A stretch of 64,000 nt of DNA from Streptomyces sp. NBC_01478 (GCF_036227225.1 NZ_CP109444.1:6553501-6617500), one strand, 5' to 3'; positions 1 to 7,988 are shown, counted from the stretch's first letter. The notes: generated from the letters alone by a model not told the origin. Made by a program: numbers and translations.

Positions 1-2
1 GC

Positions 3-149
3 TCGTGGGACCGGCACGTACGTCCCCGCGGCTACCCCGAGCTGGCCGTCTTCCCCACGGGCACCCCCGACCGGGACCTGCCCACGGGCCACGTGCTGGA
101 CAAGCCGAACAGCCGCCTGGTGTTCACCTGGGGGACCGAGACGCCCTGA
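3..149 (+). CDS. 3' end of an unrecognised gene (truncated by window edge)
   Basis: An open frame enters from the left edge and stops at TGA 147-149, giving about 48 C-terminal residues that end in VFTWGTETP. Third codon positions are nearly all G or C, as expected for a real Streptomyces gene. I do not recognise the family from this tail (motifs PELAVFPTGTPD and DKPNSRLVFTW). The gene is followed by a 600-bp non-coding stretch, so it is probably not co-transcribed with the conservon downstream. Confidence 0.55.
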   Translation, partial: SWDRHVRPRGYPELAVFPTGTPDRDLPTGHVLDKPNSRLVFTWGTETP

Positions 150-760
150 CCGGGCCGCATCACGCGCCCAGTTCCGATCCGGGAGCGACCGGCTCAAGAA
201 ACGCGGTACGGCGCGACGGTCCCGACAACCGACCGCACGCCTGACTGACTGAGGCCGTCGCGGGCATCCACACCGCCGCCCGCCGGGTCCGCACCGAACT
301 CGGCCTGGGCCTCCTTGTCGGCCACGGCCCCGATCCGGGGCTGGTCGATCGACGCCTCAGCCACCGCGGCGCCGGAACACCGGCATGCCCGAGCAGTGAA
401 AATACGCCGCTCACACGACGGTTGACGATCACCGACATCTCGTCAACCCAACCGAATCGGCGAGGCCGGCACCTCTCGGTGCCGGGGGCCTCGGCGGCTC
501 GGTGTCTCGGTGCGGTCAACACCCCTTACGGGGCAGACATGTTGACTCCGTGTTAACCCGATGGAGCGACCTCTGATACCACGGTTGACGGTGATAGCAT
601 TCCGCCGTCTGCGACCTTGATCCACTTTTGTTCAGGCCTCGAGTCTGAACGCGGTCATCTCCCCGCGTAGATCAGTCATGCAGTCCCCTGGACGGGTTGC
701 GGATCCTTGCAAGGCGTACCCCCGATGACGCCTGCGTGCCACGCGCCGGGAAAGGTTTCC
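150..760. other. 611-bp intergenic region upstream of the conservon
   Basis: No convincing gene is present. The stretch from about 251 to 400 reads openly as a protein-like segment (GIHTAARRVRTELGLG), but it lacks a start and runs into A/T-rich non-coding sequence, so it may be a gene remnant. Five GTTGAC/GTCAAC hexamers lie at 421, 442, 515, 541 and 584, two of them forming an inverted repeat. A small CCCC-ttac-GGGG hairpin sits at 522-533. The conservon promoter should lie in the right part of this region. Confidence 0.5.
420..448. promoter_or_regulatory. Inverted repeat GGTTGACGA...TCGTCAACC
   Basis: Perfect 9-bp arms separated by 11 nt lie about 315 bp upstream of cvnA. The GTTGAC core recurs at 541 and 584, and GTCAAC recurs at 515, so this looks like a regulator-binding region. 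The regulator is unknown. Confidence 0.4.
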
Positions 761-1930
761 ATGACTCAAGACGTGCTTCTTTGGTGCCTGGTTGCGATAG
801 CGGTGACAGCCGTAGCCGCAGTCGTGGCGCTCATGCTCCGCAGCAGAGCCCTGGGGAGGAGGAAGAAGGAGTCCGAGGCCGCGCTGGAGGCGCGGCTGCG
901 GTATGCGCAGGGTGAACTCGACCGCGCCCAGGCCGCCTTGACCGCGCTGCGGGACGAGCAGGACGGGGTCATCCGCGAGGCGGAGCAGGCCGCAGAGGAG
1001 AACACCAAGTCGGTCCTCAAGGGCGCCGCCCGCTTCCTGCAGAGCCTCGCGGCCGAGCAGACCACGCTGCTGGACGGGGTCCAGCGCGAGTACGGCGGTC
1101 ACGCGGTCCTCTCCGACCTCATGGACATCACCCACGCCAACGCCCAGATGGCCCGCAAGGCGCAGGGCATCGCCGTCATGTGCGGCGCGCCGCTGGGCCG
1201 CCGCAACCAGCCCGCCAGCGTCTACGACGTCGTCCGCAGCGCGCAGAGCCAGATCCGCAACTTCCAGCGGGTCGAGATCATGCAGCCCAGCGGCATCGCG
1301 CTGAAGGCCTCCGCCGTCGCCCCGGTCGCCCTGGCCGTGGCCGAACTCCTCGACAACGCCGCCAGCTTCTCCCAGGCGGACGCCCCGATCGAGGTCACCT
1401 TCCGCCAGGCCCAGAAGAACCTGTGCATCGTCATCGACGACGCCGGCGTCGGCATGGGCGACGAGGACCGGCAGCGGGCGAGCGCGCTGCTGTCCGGCGA
1501 GGGCCTGCCCCGGCTGTCCCAGTTGGGCACCCAGCCGAAGTTCGGTTTCCCCGTCATCGGTCTGATCGCCCGTCAGCACGGCTTCACGGTGGATGTCACC
1601 GGTGTCTCCCGGTACGGCGGCGTACGGGCCGTCGTACTCCTGCCCGAGGAGCTGTGGACCATGGAGGAGACCCTGCCGCCGGCCACCGAGGCGCCCGTGA
1701 GCACCATCCGGCCGATGGAGACCGGACGGTCGGCGCGTACGGCGGGCGGTCTGCCGAAGCGTGGCTCCCGTATGTCGCCCACCGGCGTCCCCACCGGCGG
1801 GGAGCAGCCGCCCCGGCGCAGTGCCCGGCGCGGCACCGGCAGCCTGGCGGCCCTGCAGCGCGGTACGCAGTCCGCGCGCGACACGGCCTCCTTCGACATT
1901 CCGACGCCCGGAGGGTCCGAAAACGCATGA
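761..1930 (+). CDS. cvnA: Conservon sensor-like histidine kinase/ATPase CvnA
   Basis: A 389-residue protein. The N-terminus has one hydrophobic segment (about residues 5-25), then a coiled-coil region rich in E/R/A (25-95), then an HATPase_c fold whose N box reads ELLDNAASFS and G1 box DDAGVGMG (about 190-240), then a disordered tail rich in R/G/P. It lacks the large extracellular nitrate/sensor region of long CvnA proteins and has no obvious H-box. ATG 761 was chosen because GGGAAAGG lies just upstream; an in-frame ATG at 725 is the alternative. The ATGA overlap with cvnB and the order cvnA-B-C-D define a conservon, in which the four proteins are thought to form a membrane-associated complex resembling a eukaryotic G-protein system. 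Confidence 0.9.
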   Translation: MTQDVLLWCLVAIAVTAVAAVVALMLRSRALGRRKKESEAALEARLRYAQGELDRAQAALTALRDEQDGVIREAEQAAEENTKSVLKGAARFLQSLAAEQTTLLDGVQREYGGHAVLSDLMDITHANAQMARKAQGIAVMCGAPLGRRNQPASVYDVVRSAQSQIRNFQRVEIMQPSGIALKASAVAPVALAVAELLDNAASFSQADAPIEVTFRQAQKNLCIVIDDAGVGMGDEDRQRASALLSGEGLPRLSQLGTQPKFGFPVIGLIARQHGFTVDVTGVSRYGGVRAVVLLPEELWTMEETLPPATEAPVSTIRPMETGRSARTAGGLPKRGSRMSPTGVPTGGEQPPRRSARRGTGSLAALQRGTQSARDTASFDIPTPGGSENA

Positions 1931-2778
1931 GTACAGCAGACCTGTCCTGGATGGTCCAGGACATCGTGGACAACGTGCCGAGAGCACGGCACGCCGTGGT
2001 GCTGTCCGCGGACGGCGTGCCGCGCGGGTCCACGGACGACCTGACCGGCCAGGACGTGCGGACCATCTCCGCGGCCATGGCGGGGATGCAGTCGCTCAGC
2101 CGGGCCACCGCCCACTTCGCAGGACTGGCCCCGAGCCGGAACTGGATCCAGACGGTCATCGAGTTCCAGCACGGCTGGGTGTTCCTGATCGGGGCCGGTC
2201 AGGGTGCCTACCTGGCCGCCGCCGCGGAGCCCGACGTCGACATGGAGCAGCTCTCGTTCCGGATGAACCGGCTGGTCTCCCGGCTGGGCAACAACCTCAC
2301 GGTCCCGGCGCGGGTGGCCGGAAGCGAGGTGGCCCACCCCGGAGACGGTGCCGGGGCACCGCTGGACGGCGGGGGCGGCGGGGTCTTCCTGCTCGCGGAG
2401 CTGGACAAGGCGGTGGCGTCGGTGCCGGGCGCCCTGCACGCGCTGCTGCTGGGCGCGGACGGTCTGCCGCGCGGGGCGAGTTCGGGGATCGGCAGGAATC
2501 TCGCGGACACGATCTCGGCGGCCATGACCGGCATCCACGCCTACAGCCGGGCGACCGCGCCCTTCGCGGGCGGGCAGCAGGACGACGAATGGCTGCAGAC
2601 GGTCATCGAGTTCGAGCACGGCTGGGTGTTCCTGATCGCGGCCGGCGAGGGAGCGTTCCTCGCGGCGGCCGCCGAACACGGCTGTGACATCGAGGAGTTC
2701 ACCGTACGTCTGGGAGACACGATGCCGGCGCTGACCGCCGGGTCGGCCCCGCGGGGAGGAAGGACGGGCGATGAGTGA
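1927..2778 (+). CDS. cvnB: Conservon roadblock/LC7 protein CvnB with two roadblock domains
   Basis: A 283-residue protein made of two clearly homologous roadblock/LC7 domains. Domain 1 spans about residues 1-125 and domain 2 about 150-270. Each carries the block A-V-L-(S/G)-A-D-G-(V/L)-P-R-G, then ISAAM-G-(M/I), then QTVIEF-HGWVFLI-AG-GA-LAAAAE. A usual CvnB has a single domain of about 140 residues, so this is a tandem fusion, joined by a glycine-rich linker (GDGAGAPLDGGGGG). Roadblock proteins bind and stimulate small MglA-like GTPases, here presumably CvnD. The gene overlaps cvnA by 4 bp and cvnC by 8 bp, indicating translational coupling. Confidence 0.9.
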   Translation: MSTADLSWMVQDIVDNVPRARHAVVLSADGVPRGSTDDLTGQDVRTISAAMAGMQSLSRATAHFAGLAPSRNWIQTVIEFQHGWVFLIGAGQGAYLAAAAEPDVDMEQLSFRMNRLVSRLGNNLTVPARVAGSEVAHPGDGAGAPLDGGGGGVFLLAELDKAVASVPGALHALLLGADGLPRGASSGIGRNLADTISAAMTGIHAYSRATAPFAGGQQDDEWLQTVIEFEHGWVFLIAAGEGAFLAAAAEHGCDIEEFTVRLGDTMPALTAGSAPRGGRTGDE

Positions 2779-3157
2779 CGAACTGGACGGCGAGCTGGAG
2801 CTGACGGCCCCATTAGTCCCACTCTTCGTCATCGCGCAGGGTCGCGCGCTGCCACGGGAGAGCGAGTACGAGCACACCACGATCATCACGGCCCAGGACG
2901 GTGCCGTGGCGGCGGCCCGGACGCTGTCCCCGGAAGCCCGTACGGTCATGGATCTGATCGCGGACGGCTTCCTCTCGGTCGCCGAGGTCGCGGCCCACAC
3001 CCGGCTGCCCCTGGGCATCGTCCGCATTCTGCTGGCGCAGATGGCCGAGGACGGCCTGATCCATGTGCGCAATCCGGTGCCCCATGCCGAACGCCATGAT
3101 CCCGTCCTGCTGACCGCCGTGCTCGACGGCCTGATGCGAATTCGAACCGGAGCGTAG
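2771..3157 (+). CDS. cvnC: Conservon DUF742 protein CvnC (contains a TTA codon)
   Basis: A 128-residue DUF742 protein with a winged-helix-like C-terminal half (LSVAEVAAHTRLPLGIVRILLAQMAEDGLI), the family hallmark. It overlaps the end of cvnB by 8 bp. Codon 15, at 2813-2815, is TTA in the segment T-A-P-L-V-P, and TTA in Streptomyces depends on the developmental tRNA bldA. Its placement near the start of a coupled operon gene could make conservon output depend on bldA. The role of DUF742 proteins in conservons is an adaptor between CvnA/B and the GTPase; the exact mechanism is unknown. Confidence 0.9.
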   Translation: MSDELDGELELTAPLVPLFVIAQGRALPRESEYEHTTIITAQDGAVAAARTLSPEARTVMDLIADGFLSVAEVAAHTRLPLGIVRILLAQMAEDGLIHVRNPVPHAERHDPVLLTAVLDGLMRIRTGA

Positions 3158-3161
3158 TCCC

Positions 3162-3722
3162 GTGTATCTGGATCCCGACGTCTCCCGCTCCGTGAAGATC
3201 CTGGTCGTGGGCCACTTCGCGGTCGGGAAGACCACGTACATCGGAAGTGTCTCCGAGATAGAGCCGCTGCAGACCGAGGAGGAGATCACCGAAGCCAGCG
3301 AGGGGCTCGACGACCTCTCCGAGACCCCGGACAAGACGACCACGACCGTGGCGATGGACTTCGGGCGGCTCACCCTCGGCGAGGACCTGGTCCTCTACAT
3401 CTTCGGAACCCCCGGGCAGGAACGGTTCAAGCAGATGTGGGAGGGGCTGTCCCGGGGAGCGCTGGGGGCGCTGGTCCTGGCGGACCCCGAGCGGCTGGAG
3501 GAGACGTTCCCCGTCCTCGACCTGGTCGAGGCGTTCGGTCTGCCCTACGTCATCGGCGTCAACACGTTCGAGGGGAAGCACGAGTTCCCGCTGTCGGAAG
3601 TGTGCGAGGCGCTCAACATCTCCGATGACACCCCGGTCATCCACTGCGACGTCCGTGACCAGGACTCCTCGATGCAGGCACTCATCACGCTCGTGAAGCA
3701 CCTCTTGTCCTCACTCGGCTAG
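3162..3722 (+). CDS. cvnD: Conservon GTPase CvnD
   Basis: A 186-residue GTP/ATP-binding protein of the conservon family. The P-loop reads GHFAVGKTT near residue 18, the G3 region is FGTPGQERF, and the G4 region NTFEG departs from the canonical NKxD, as is usual for this family. It starts at GTG 3162, 4 bp after the cvnC stop. It is expected to cycle between nucleotide states under control of the double-roadblock CvnB and relay to the cytochromes P450 encoded next. Confidence 0.9.
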   Translation: MYLDPDVSRSVKILVVGHFAVGKTTYIGSVSEIEPLQTEEEITEASEGLDDLSETPDKTTTTVAMDFGRLTLGEDLVLYIFGTPGQERFKQMWEGLSRGALGALVLADPERLEETFPVLDLVEAFGLPYVIGVNTFEGKHEFPLSEVCEALNISDDTPVIHCDVRDQDSSMQALITLVKHLLSSLG

Positions 3723-3730
3723 GAGCCAGC

Positions 3731-5104
3731 ATGCAACAGCCCTTCGACACGTCCGGGGCACCGGCCGGTCGCCCCGCGCACGGCAACGTCCCGCTGTACG
3801 GGTCCGACTTCGGCTCCGACCCCGAGAGCATGTACGCCCGGCTGCGCACGCTGGGGCCCAGCGCCCCGGTCGACATCGCGCCGGACGTCGAGGTCGAGCT
3901 GGTCACCAGTTACGACGCGAGTCTGTACATCCTGCAGAACCCGACCCTGTTCGTGCGGGACTCGCGCCGCTGGAACGCCCTGAACCACGGGGAGATACCC
4001 GCGGACAGCCCGGCCCTGCCCATGATGGGCTACCGGCCCAACGCCCTGTTCAGCGACGGCGCGGCGCACGCCCGGCTGCGGCAGGCGGTCACGGACAGTC
4101 TCGCCACCGTCGACCAGGGCCGGATCGTCCGGCTGACGCAGCAGTCGGCCGACTACCTGATCAGCCAGTTCAGCTCCGAGGCCCTCGGCCAGGCGGAGCT
4201 GATGTCCGCCTACGCCCAGCCGCTGCCCCTGCTGGTCTTCGGTGAGCTGTTCGGCTGCCCGCCCGAGCTCGGCGACCGTGTGATCGCCGGGATCACCGGC
4301 ATCTTCCAGGGCACCCCGGGTGCCGACGAGACCCTGGGCGGCGCGCTCGCCGAACTGATCGCCCTCAAGCGCCGGCAGCCCGGCGAGGACCTCACCACCC
4401 AACTGATGGTGCACTCCTCCCGGCTGACCGACGAGGAGGTGCTGCACCAGCTCGTGACCCTGCTCTCCGGCGGAACCGCGCCCCTGTCGGCCTCGATCGG
4501 CACCAGCGCCGCGCTGTACCTCAGCGACGACTGGCCGAGCGGCCTGCCGGTCGAGGACGCGGTCGTGAAGACGCTGTGGAACTACGCGCCGATCGCCAAC
4601 TACGCGGCCCACTACCCCACGCAGGACGTCGAGTTGGGCGACCGGACGCTCCACGCGGGCGACCCGGTCCTGATCTCCTTCGCGGCCGCCAACACCGACC
4701 CCAAGCTCACCGTGCACCGCGAACAGCTCAGCTCCAAGGCCCATCTGGCCTTCGGCGCGGGCCCGCACGCGTGCCCGGCCAAGGACCCGGCGTTCATGAT
4801 CGCGGCCACGGCCGTCGAGTCCCTGCTCAACCGGCTCCCCGACGTCGAGATGCGCGTCCCCTTCAAGGAACTCTCCTGGGTGCCGGCGCCGTGGAGCCGC
4901 CAGTTGGTGACCGTGCCCATCCGGTACACCCCCCGTACCGTGCCGTCCGCGGCCAAGGCCCGGCCGCGGCCGTCGCCCGCCCAGCTCGCCCAGTCGGCCG
5001 CCGCCGTACCGCAGCCGGCCGCGTTCAGCCGGCCGTCGCACGCCGCTCCGCGCCCCAAGGGCGGGATGTTCAGCCGCTTCCGGGCCTGGGTGAATGGCGA
5101 GTGA
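3731..5104 (+). CDS. cvnE: Conservon-associated cytochrome P450, CYP157-like, lacking EXXR
   Basis: A 457-residue P450 homologue. The heme-ligand loop FGAGPHACPAKD is intact with its cysteine. The K-helix EXXR is absent: in the alignable segment the next gene reads ETLR, whereas this protein reads KTLW, so both the Glu and the Arg are replaced. The I-helix acid-alcohol pair is also missing (SGGTAPLSAS). From established literature, CYP157 proteins, which often sit in conservons beside a CYP154, lack EXXR, and this fits that group. The C-terminal 65 residues are an A/P/R-rich extension. The gene lies 8 bp after cvnD, so it is in the conservon operon. Catalytic competence is uncertain. Confidence 0.85.
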   Translation: MQQPFDTSGAPAGRPAHGNVPLYGSDFGSDPESMYARLRTLGPSAPVDIAPDVEVELVTSYDASLYILQNPTLFVRDSRRWNALNHGEIPADSPALPMMGYRPNALFSDGAAHARLRQAVTDSLATVDQGRIVRLTQQSADYLISQFSSEALGQAELMSAYAQPLPLLVFGELFGCPPELGDRVIAGITGIFQGTPGADETLGGALAELIALKRRQPGEDLTTQLMVHSSRLTDEEVLHQLVTLLSGGTAPLSASIGTSAALYLSDDWPSGLPVEDAVVKTLWNYAPIANYAAHYPTQDVELGDRTLHAGDPVLISFAAANTDPKLTVHREQLSSKAHLAFGAGPHACPAKDPAFMIAATAVESLLNRLPDVEMRVPFKELSWVPAPWSRQLVTVPIRYTPRTVPSAAKARPRPSPAQLAQSAAAVPQPAAFSRPSHAAPRPKGGMFSRFRAWVNGE

Positions 5105-5193
5105 CGTAAGTAACCCTACGAAAGCACTGTGTTATTGGATGATTCAAACATCCCACGGGTACGGATGGCGGCTGGCAGAGAGGAGCCACCATC

Positions 5194-6441
5194 GTGGGAA
5201 GCGTCACGACTCCGTCCACGGACCGTCGGGCCACCATCTCCCTGTTCTCCCGTCTCCGGACGGCTGACGGACAGGCCGATCCCTTCCCCATCTACGCAGA
5301 ACTCAGGGCGCGCGGCGCGGTCAGCCCCGCGCCCTGGGGCGGTCACCTGGTGACCGGCTACGGCATCTGCGACCAGGTACTGCGCAACGGCCTCTGGCTC
5401 GAACCGGACACCGACTGGCGGGCCCGGCAGGGCGAGAGGACCCGCTGGAGCGCTCCCTCCTCACGGGAGATCAGCCGGACCATGCCGGCCCTGAACCCTC
5501 CGGAGCACACCCGTGTGCGCCGGTCGGCCGGCACCTTCGACCGCACCTCCATCGAACAGATCGGCCGCCGGGTGAGCCAGGTCGTCGACCGGCTGCTCGA
5601 CACTCTGCACGAGCGCCTGCACGCGGGAGAGGCCGACTTCACGGCCCTGGTGAGCGACGAACTCCCGGTCGCCACCATCGGCGACTGGCTCGGGCTGCCC
5701 AGCGCGGACTGGCCCCGGCTGCGCGAACTGACCCACGACCAGGTCTTCACCCAGGAACTTCTCCCGAACGCCAGCCAACTGGCCCGTTCCGACGCCGCCA
5801 TGGTGGAACTGCGCGCCTACTTCCTCGCCCTGGTACGCGAGCGGCGCGGACATCTCGGGGACGATCCCGTCTCCGGGTGGATACGCACCTGGGACGAGCT
5901 CGAACCGGACCAGGACAAGGCCGACGAAGCCGTCTACTTCCTCGCCCTGTTCGTCCTGCTGGCCGCTCTGGAGACGACCGCGACGCTGCTGTCGACGATG
6001 ACCCTCCTGCTGGTCGAGGACCCCGGCCGCTGGACCCTGCTCGCCGAACACCCGGACCTGGTCCCCGCGTTCGTGGAGGAGACCCTTCGCTACGACCCTC
6101 CCACCCACGTCATCAGCCGGGTCGCCGCCGAGGACTGCCTCCTGGAAGGCGCCGAGGTCCGAGCCGGGGAGATGGCCCACCTCATGGTGGGCGCCGCCCA
6201 ACGCGACCCCGCGCGGTTCACCGACCCCGACTCCTTCACCCCCCGGCGCAAGGCGACCCACCTGGCCTTCAGCGGAGGCATCCACTACTGCCTGGGCGCA
6301 CCCCTGGCCCGGCTGGAGGCGCAGACCCTGCTCCGCCGCATGATCGCCCGCCTGCCGAGACTCGCCCTGGTCCGCCGCCCCGCGATGGCACCCCGGGTGG
6401 CGTTCAGGCGACTCCTGAACCTGGACGTTTCCCTGACATGA
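5194..6441 (+). CDS. Cytochrome P450 (conservon-associated, CYP154-like position)
   Basis: A 415-residue P450 with all canonical motifs: I-helix AALETTATLL, K-helix EETLRYDPP, and heme loop FSGGIHYCLGAPLARLE near residue 360. The start is GTG 5194, preceded by GAGAGGAG. The 89-bp gap after the preceding P450 is A/T-richer than its surroundings and may hold an additional promoter. The 3' end overlaps the crotonase gene by ATGA. The substrate is unknown. Pairing with an EXXR-less P450 matches the CYP157-CYP154 pairs described for Streptomyces conservons. Confidence 0.85.
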   Translation: MGSVTTPSTDRRATISLFSRLRTADGQADPFPIYAELRARGAVSPAPWGGHLVTGYGICDQVLRNGLWLEPDTDWRARQGERTRWSAPSSREISRTMPALNPPEHTRVRRSAGTFDRTSIEQIGRRVSQVVDRLLDTLHERLHAGEADFTALVSDELPVATIGDWLGLPSADWPRLRELTHDQVFTQELLPNASQLARSDAAMVELRAYFLALVRERRGHLGDDPVSGWIRTWDELEPDQDKADEAVYFLALFVLLAALETTATLLSTMTLLLVEDPGRWTLLAEHPDLVPAFVEETLRYDPPTHVISRVAAEDCLLEGAEVRAGEMAHLMVGAAQRDPARFTDPDSFTPRRKATHLAFSGGIHYCLGAPLARLEAQTLLRRMIARLPRLALVRRPAMAPRVAFRRLLNLDVSLT

Positions 6442-7253
6442 ACCCGCCAATAACCCCCAGCGCCGCACCGGCCCCCGTCCGGGAGCCCGTGGACCATGCG
6501 GAGACCGAACCTCCCGCCGCCGTGGGCCTCACCCGGACCGGGTCCGTCCTCCATGTACGGCTCAACCCGTCCGCTCAGGACGACGACGTCCTGAGCTCCG
6601 CGGTCCTGGACGAACTCGTCGCCGTCCTCGACGGCCTCCACGAACAGCCCGACATCCGCATCCTGGTGCTCTCCTCCCTGGGCGAGGACTTCTCTCTGGG
6701 AGGGGACCGCCGGGAGTTCCAGGAGACCCTGGCCGTCGATCCGACCGGGGCCACGCTGCGGCGCATCGCGGACAAGGCCCACCGCCTGTGCCAGGCACTG
6801 GAGAACACCCACGCCGTCACCATCGCCCGGCTCCACGGCAAGGTCGTCGGCGCCGGCCTCGCGCTCGCCGCCTACTGCGATCTGCGCGCGGGCGCGGACA
6901 CCTGCCGTTTCCGCATGCCGGAGATCGGCCTAGGAATGGCACCCACCTGGGGAGGCGCGATGGGGCGCCTGATCGCGGAGGCCGGTGCCGCCCGGGTACG
7001 TGAACTCATGCTCACCTGCGACGAGTTCGACGCCCCCGCCGCCCACCGCCTCGGACTTCTCCACAAGGTCGCCCCCCTCGACCGGTTGGACGACACCATC
7101 GCCGCCTGGACCAGACCCCTCTCCCGGCGCTCCCCGGAGGCGCTCGTCCTGACCAAACACATGCTCGCCGGCTACGCGAAAGCCGCCCGCACCACCGACA
7201 CCGCCCTGCTCGACTCCCACCTCCTCGCCGCCCAACTCGCTCAACCCCGCTGA
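6438..7253 (+). CDS. Enoyl-CoA hydratase/isomerase (crotonase) family protein
   Basis: A 271-residue crotonase-fold protein. Oxyanion-hole segments are DFSLGGD near residue 90 and GKVVGAGLALAAYCD near 135. The first catalytic glutamate of classical hydratases (in G-G-G-C-E-L-A) is replaced by alanine here, while the second (in MPEIGLG) is kept. That suggests an isomerase, hydrolase or C-C lyase reaction rather than simple hydration. It is translationally coupled to the P450 by an ATGA overlap, so the pair may act on the same acyl-CoA or acyl-carrier substrate. The first 35 residues are a disordered, proline-rich leader. Confidence 0.85.
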   Translation: MNPPITPSAAPAPVREPVDHAETEPPAAVGLTRTGSVLHVRLNPSAQDDDVLSSAVLDELVAVLDGLHEQPDIRILVLSSLGEDFSLGGDRREFQETLAVDPTGATLRRIADKAHRLCQALENTHAVTIARLHGKVVGAGLALAAYCDLRAGADTCRFRMPEIGLGMAPTWGGAMGRLIAEAGAARVRELMLTCDEFDAPAAHRLGLLHKVAPLDRLDDTIAAWTRPLSRRSPEALVLTKHMLAGYAKAARTTDTALLDSHLLAAQLAQPR

Positions 7254-7363
7254 CCGGCACCCCGTGCGACAGCTCCGAGGTCCGACCAGAACCTCTGCGC
7301 TGAATTACGGTGCGGGTCGGTAGCCCCGCAATGGTCGGCCGCACTCTGTGGAAGCCTCAGGAC

Positions 7364-7700
7364 TCACTCGCCGTGACCTGGGGCTTTTGCTTTTGCCGGA
7401 TACGGCGTGGAGGCGCCGGTCTCCGCTGCCGGGCCGGGTCGCGCAGGGCCGAGCGGGCGCCAGGGCACCTCGGCGGGGTGGCAGGCCAGTTCCAGGTGTG
7501 GATGCCGGCGCAGAAGTGTGGCGAGGACCACCTGGAGTTCGAGCCTGGCCAGGGGGGCGCCCAGGCAGTAGTGGGGGCCGTGGCCGAAGGCCAGGTGGGG
7601 GTTGTCCCGGCGGGCGACGTCCAGTCGGTCGGGGTCGGGGAAGCGGCGGGGGTCGTGGTTGGCCGGGGCGACCCCCACGAAGACCAGGTCGCCCCGGGTG
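7364..7700 (-). pseudogene. Cytochrome P450 C-terminal fragment
   Basis: Read on the minus strand, this gives GDLVFVGVAPANHDPRRF, then the heme loop FGHGPHYCLGAPLARLEL, then the usual P450 tail and a stop. That is only the last 110 or so residues of a P450. At about 7700 the homology ends abruptly against a different gene fragment. It has no start codon or ribosome-binding site and is a decay remnant. Confidence 0.8.
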
Positions 7701-7701
7701 G

Positions 7702-7881
7702 ATGGACGCCACCCCGGGCGGAATGGTCGCCGTCAGCGGGATCGACAGCGACAGGATCCAGGAGACGTTACGACTGCTCGGCGCGCCCGGTCTGCACCTC
7801 GCCGCGCTCAACGCACCCCACCAGGTGGTGCTCGTCGGCCCCGAGGAGGCGATCCGCCGGGCCGTCCCCGGACTGCGACGT
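7702..7881 (+). pseudogene. Polyketide/fatty-acid acyltransferase domain fragment
   Basis: The frame beginning at 7702 encodes GGMVAVSGIDSDRI, then LHLAALNAPHQVVLVGPEEAI, the characteristic central strip of malonyl-CoA acyltransferase domains of polyketide synthases or FabD. Neither the upstream active-site GHS block nor the downstream part is present. It contains a TTA leucine codon. It abuts the P450 fragment head to head, implying a deletion scar of a secondary-metabolite cluster. Confidence 0.65.
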
Positions 7882-7988
7882 CGACGGCGGCCTGAGCCTC
7901 GGCGCCTGACGGGTCGCCCGGTGCGGCTCCGTCGCGTCGTCCTTTCGGCCGAGGCCGCACGGCAAGGGCCGCCCCTACGCTGCGAGTT

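Noticed and set aside
251..560. Possible gene starting EAVAGIHTAARRV
   Set aside because: No start codon or ribosome-binding site was found, and the frame decays into A/T-richer sequence containing repeat elements. At most a gene remnant.
1180..1926. Extended N-terminus of CvnB reaching back into cvnA
   Set aside because: The frame is open upstream but consists of R/P/G-rich shadow sequence. ATG 1927 overlaps the cvnA stop in the usual ATGA fashion and starts the roadblock domain.
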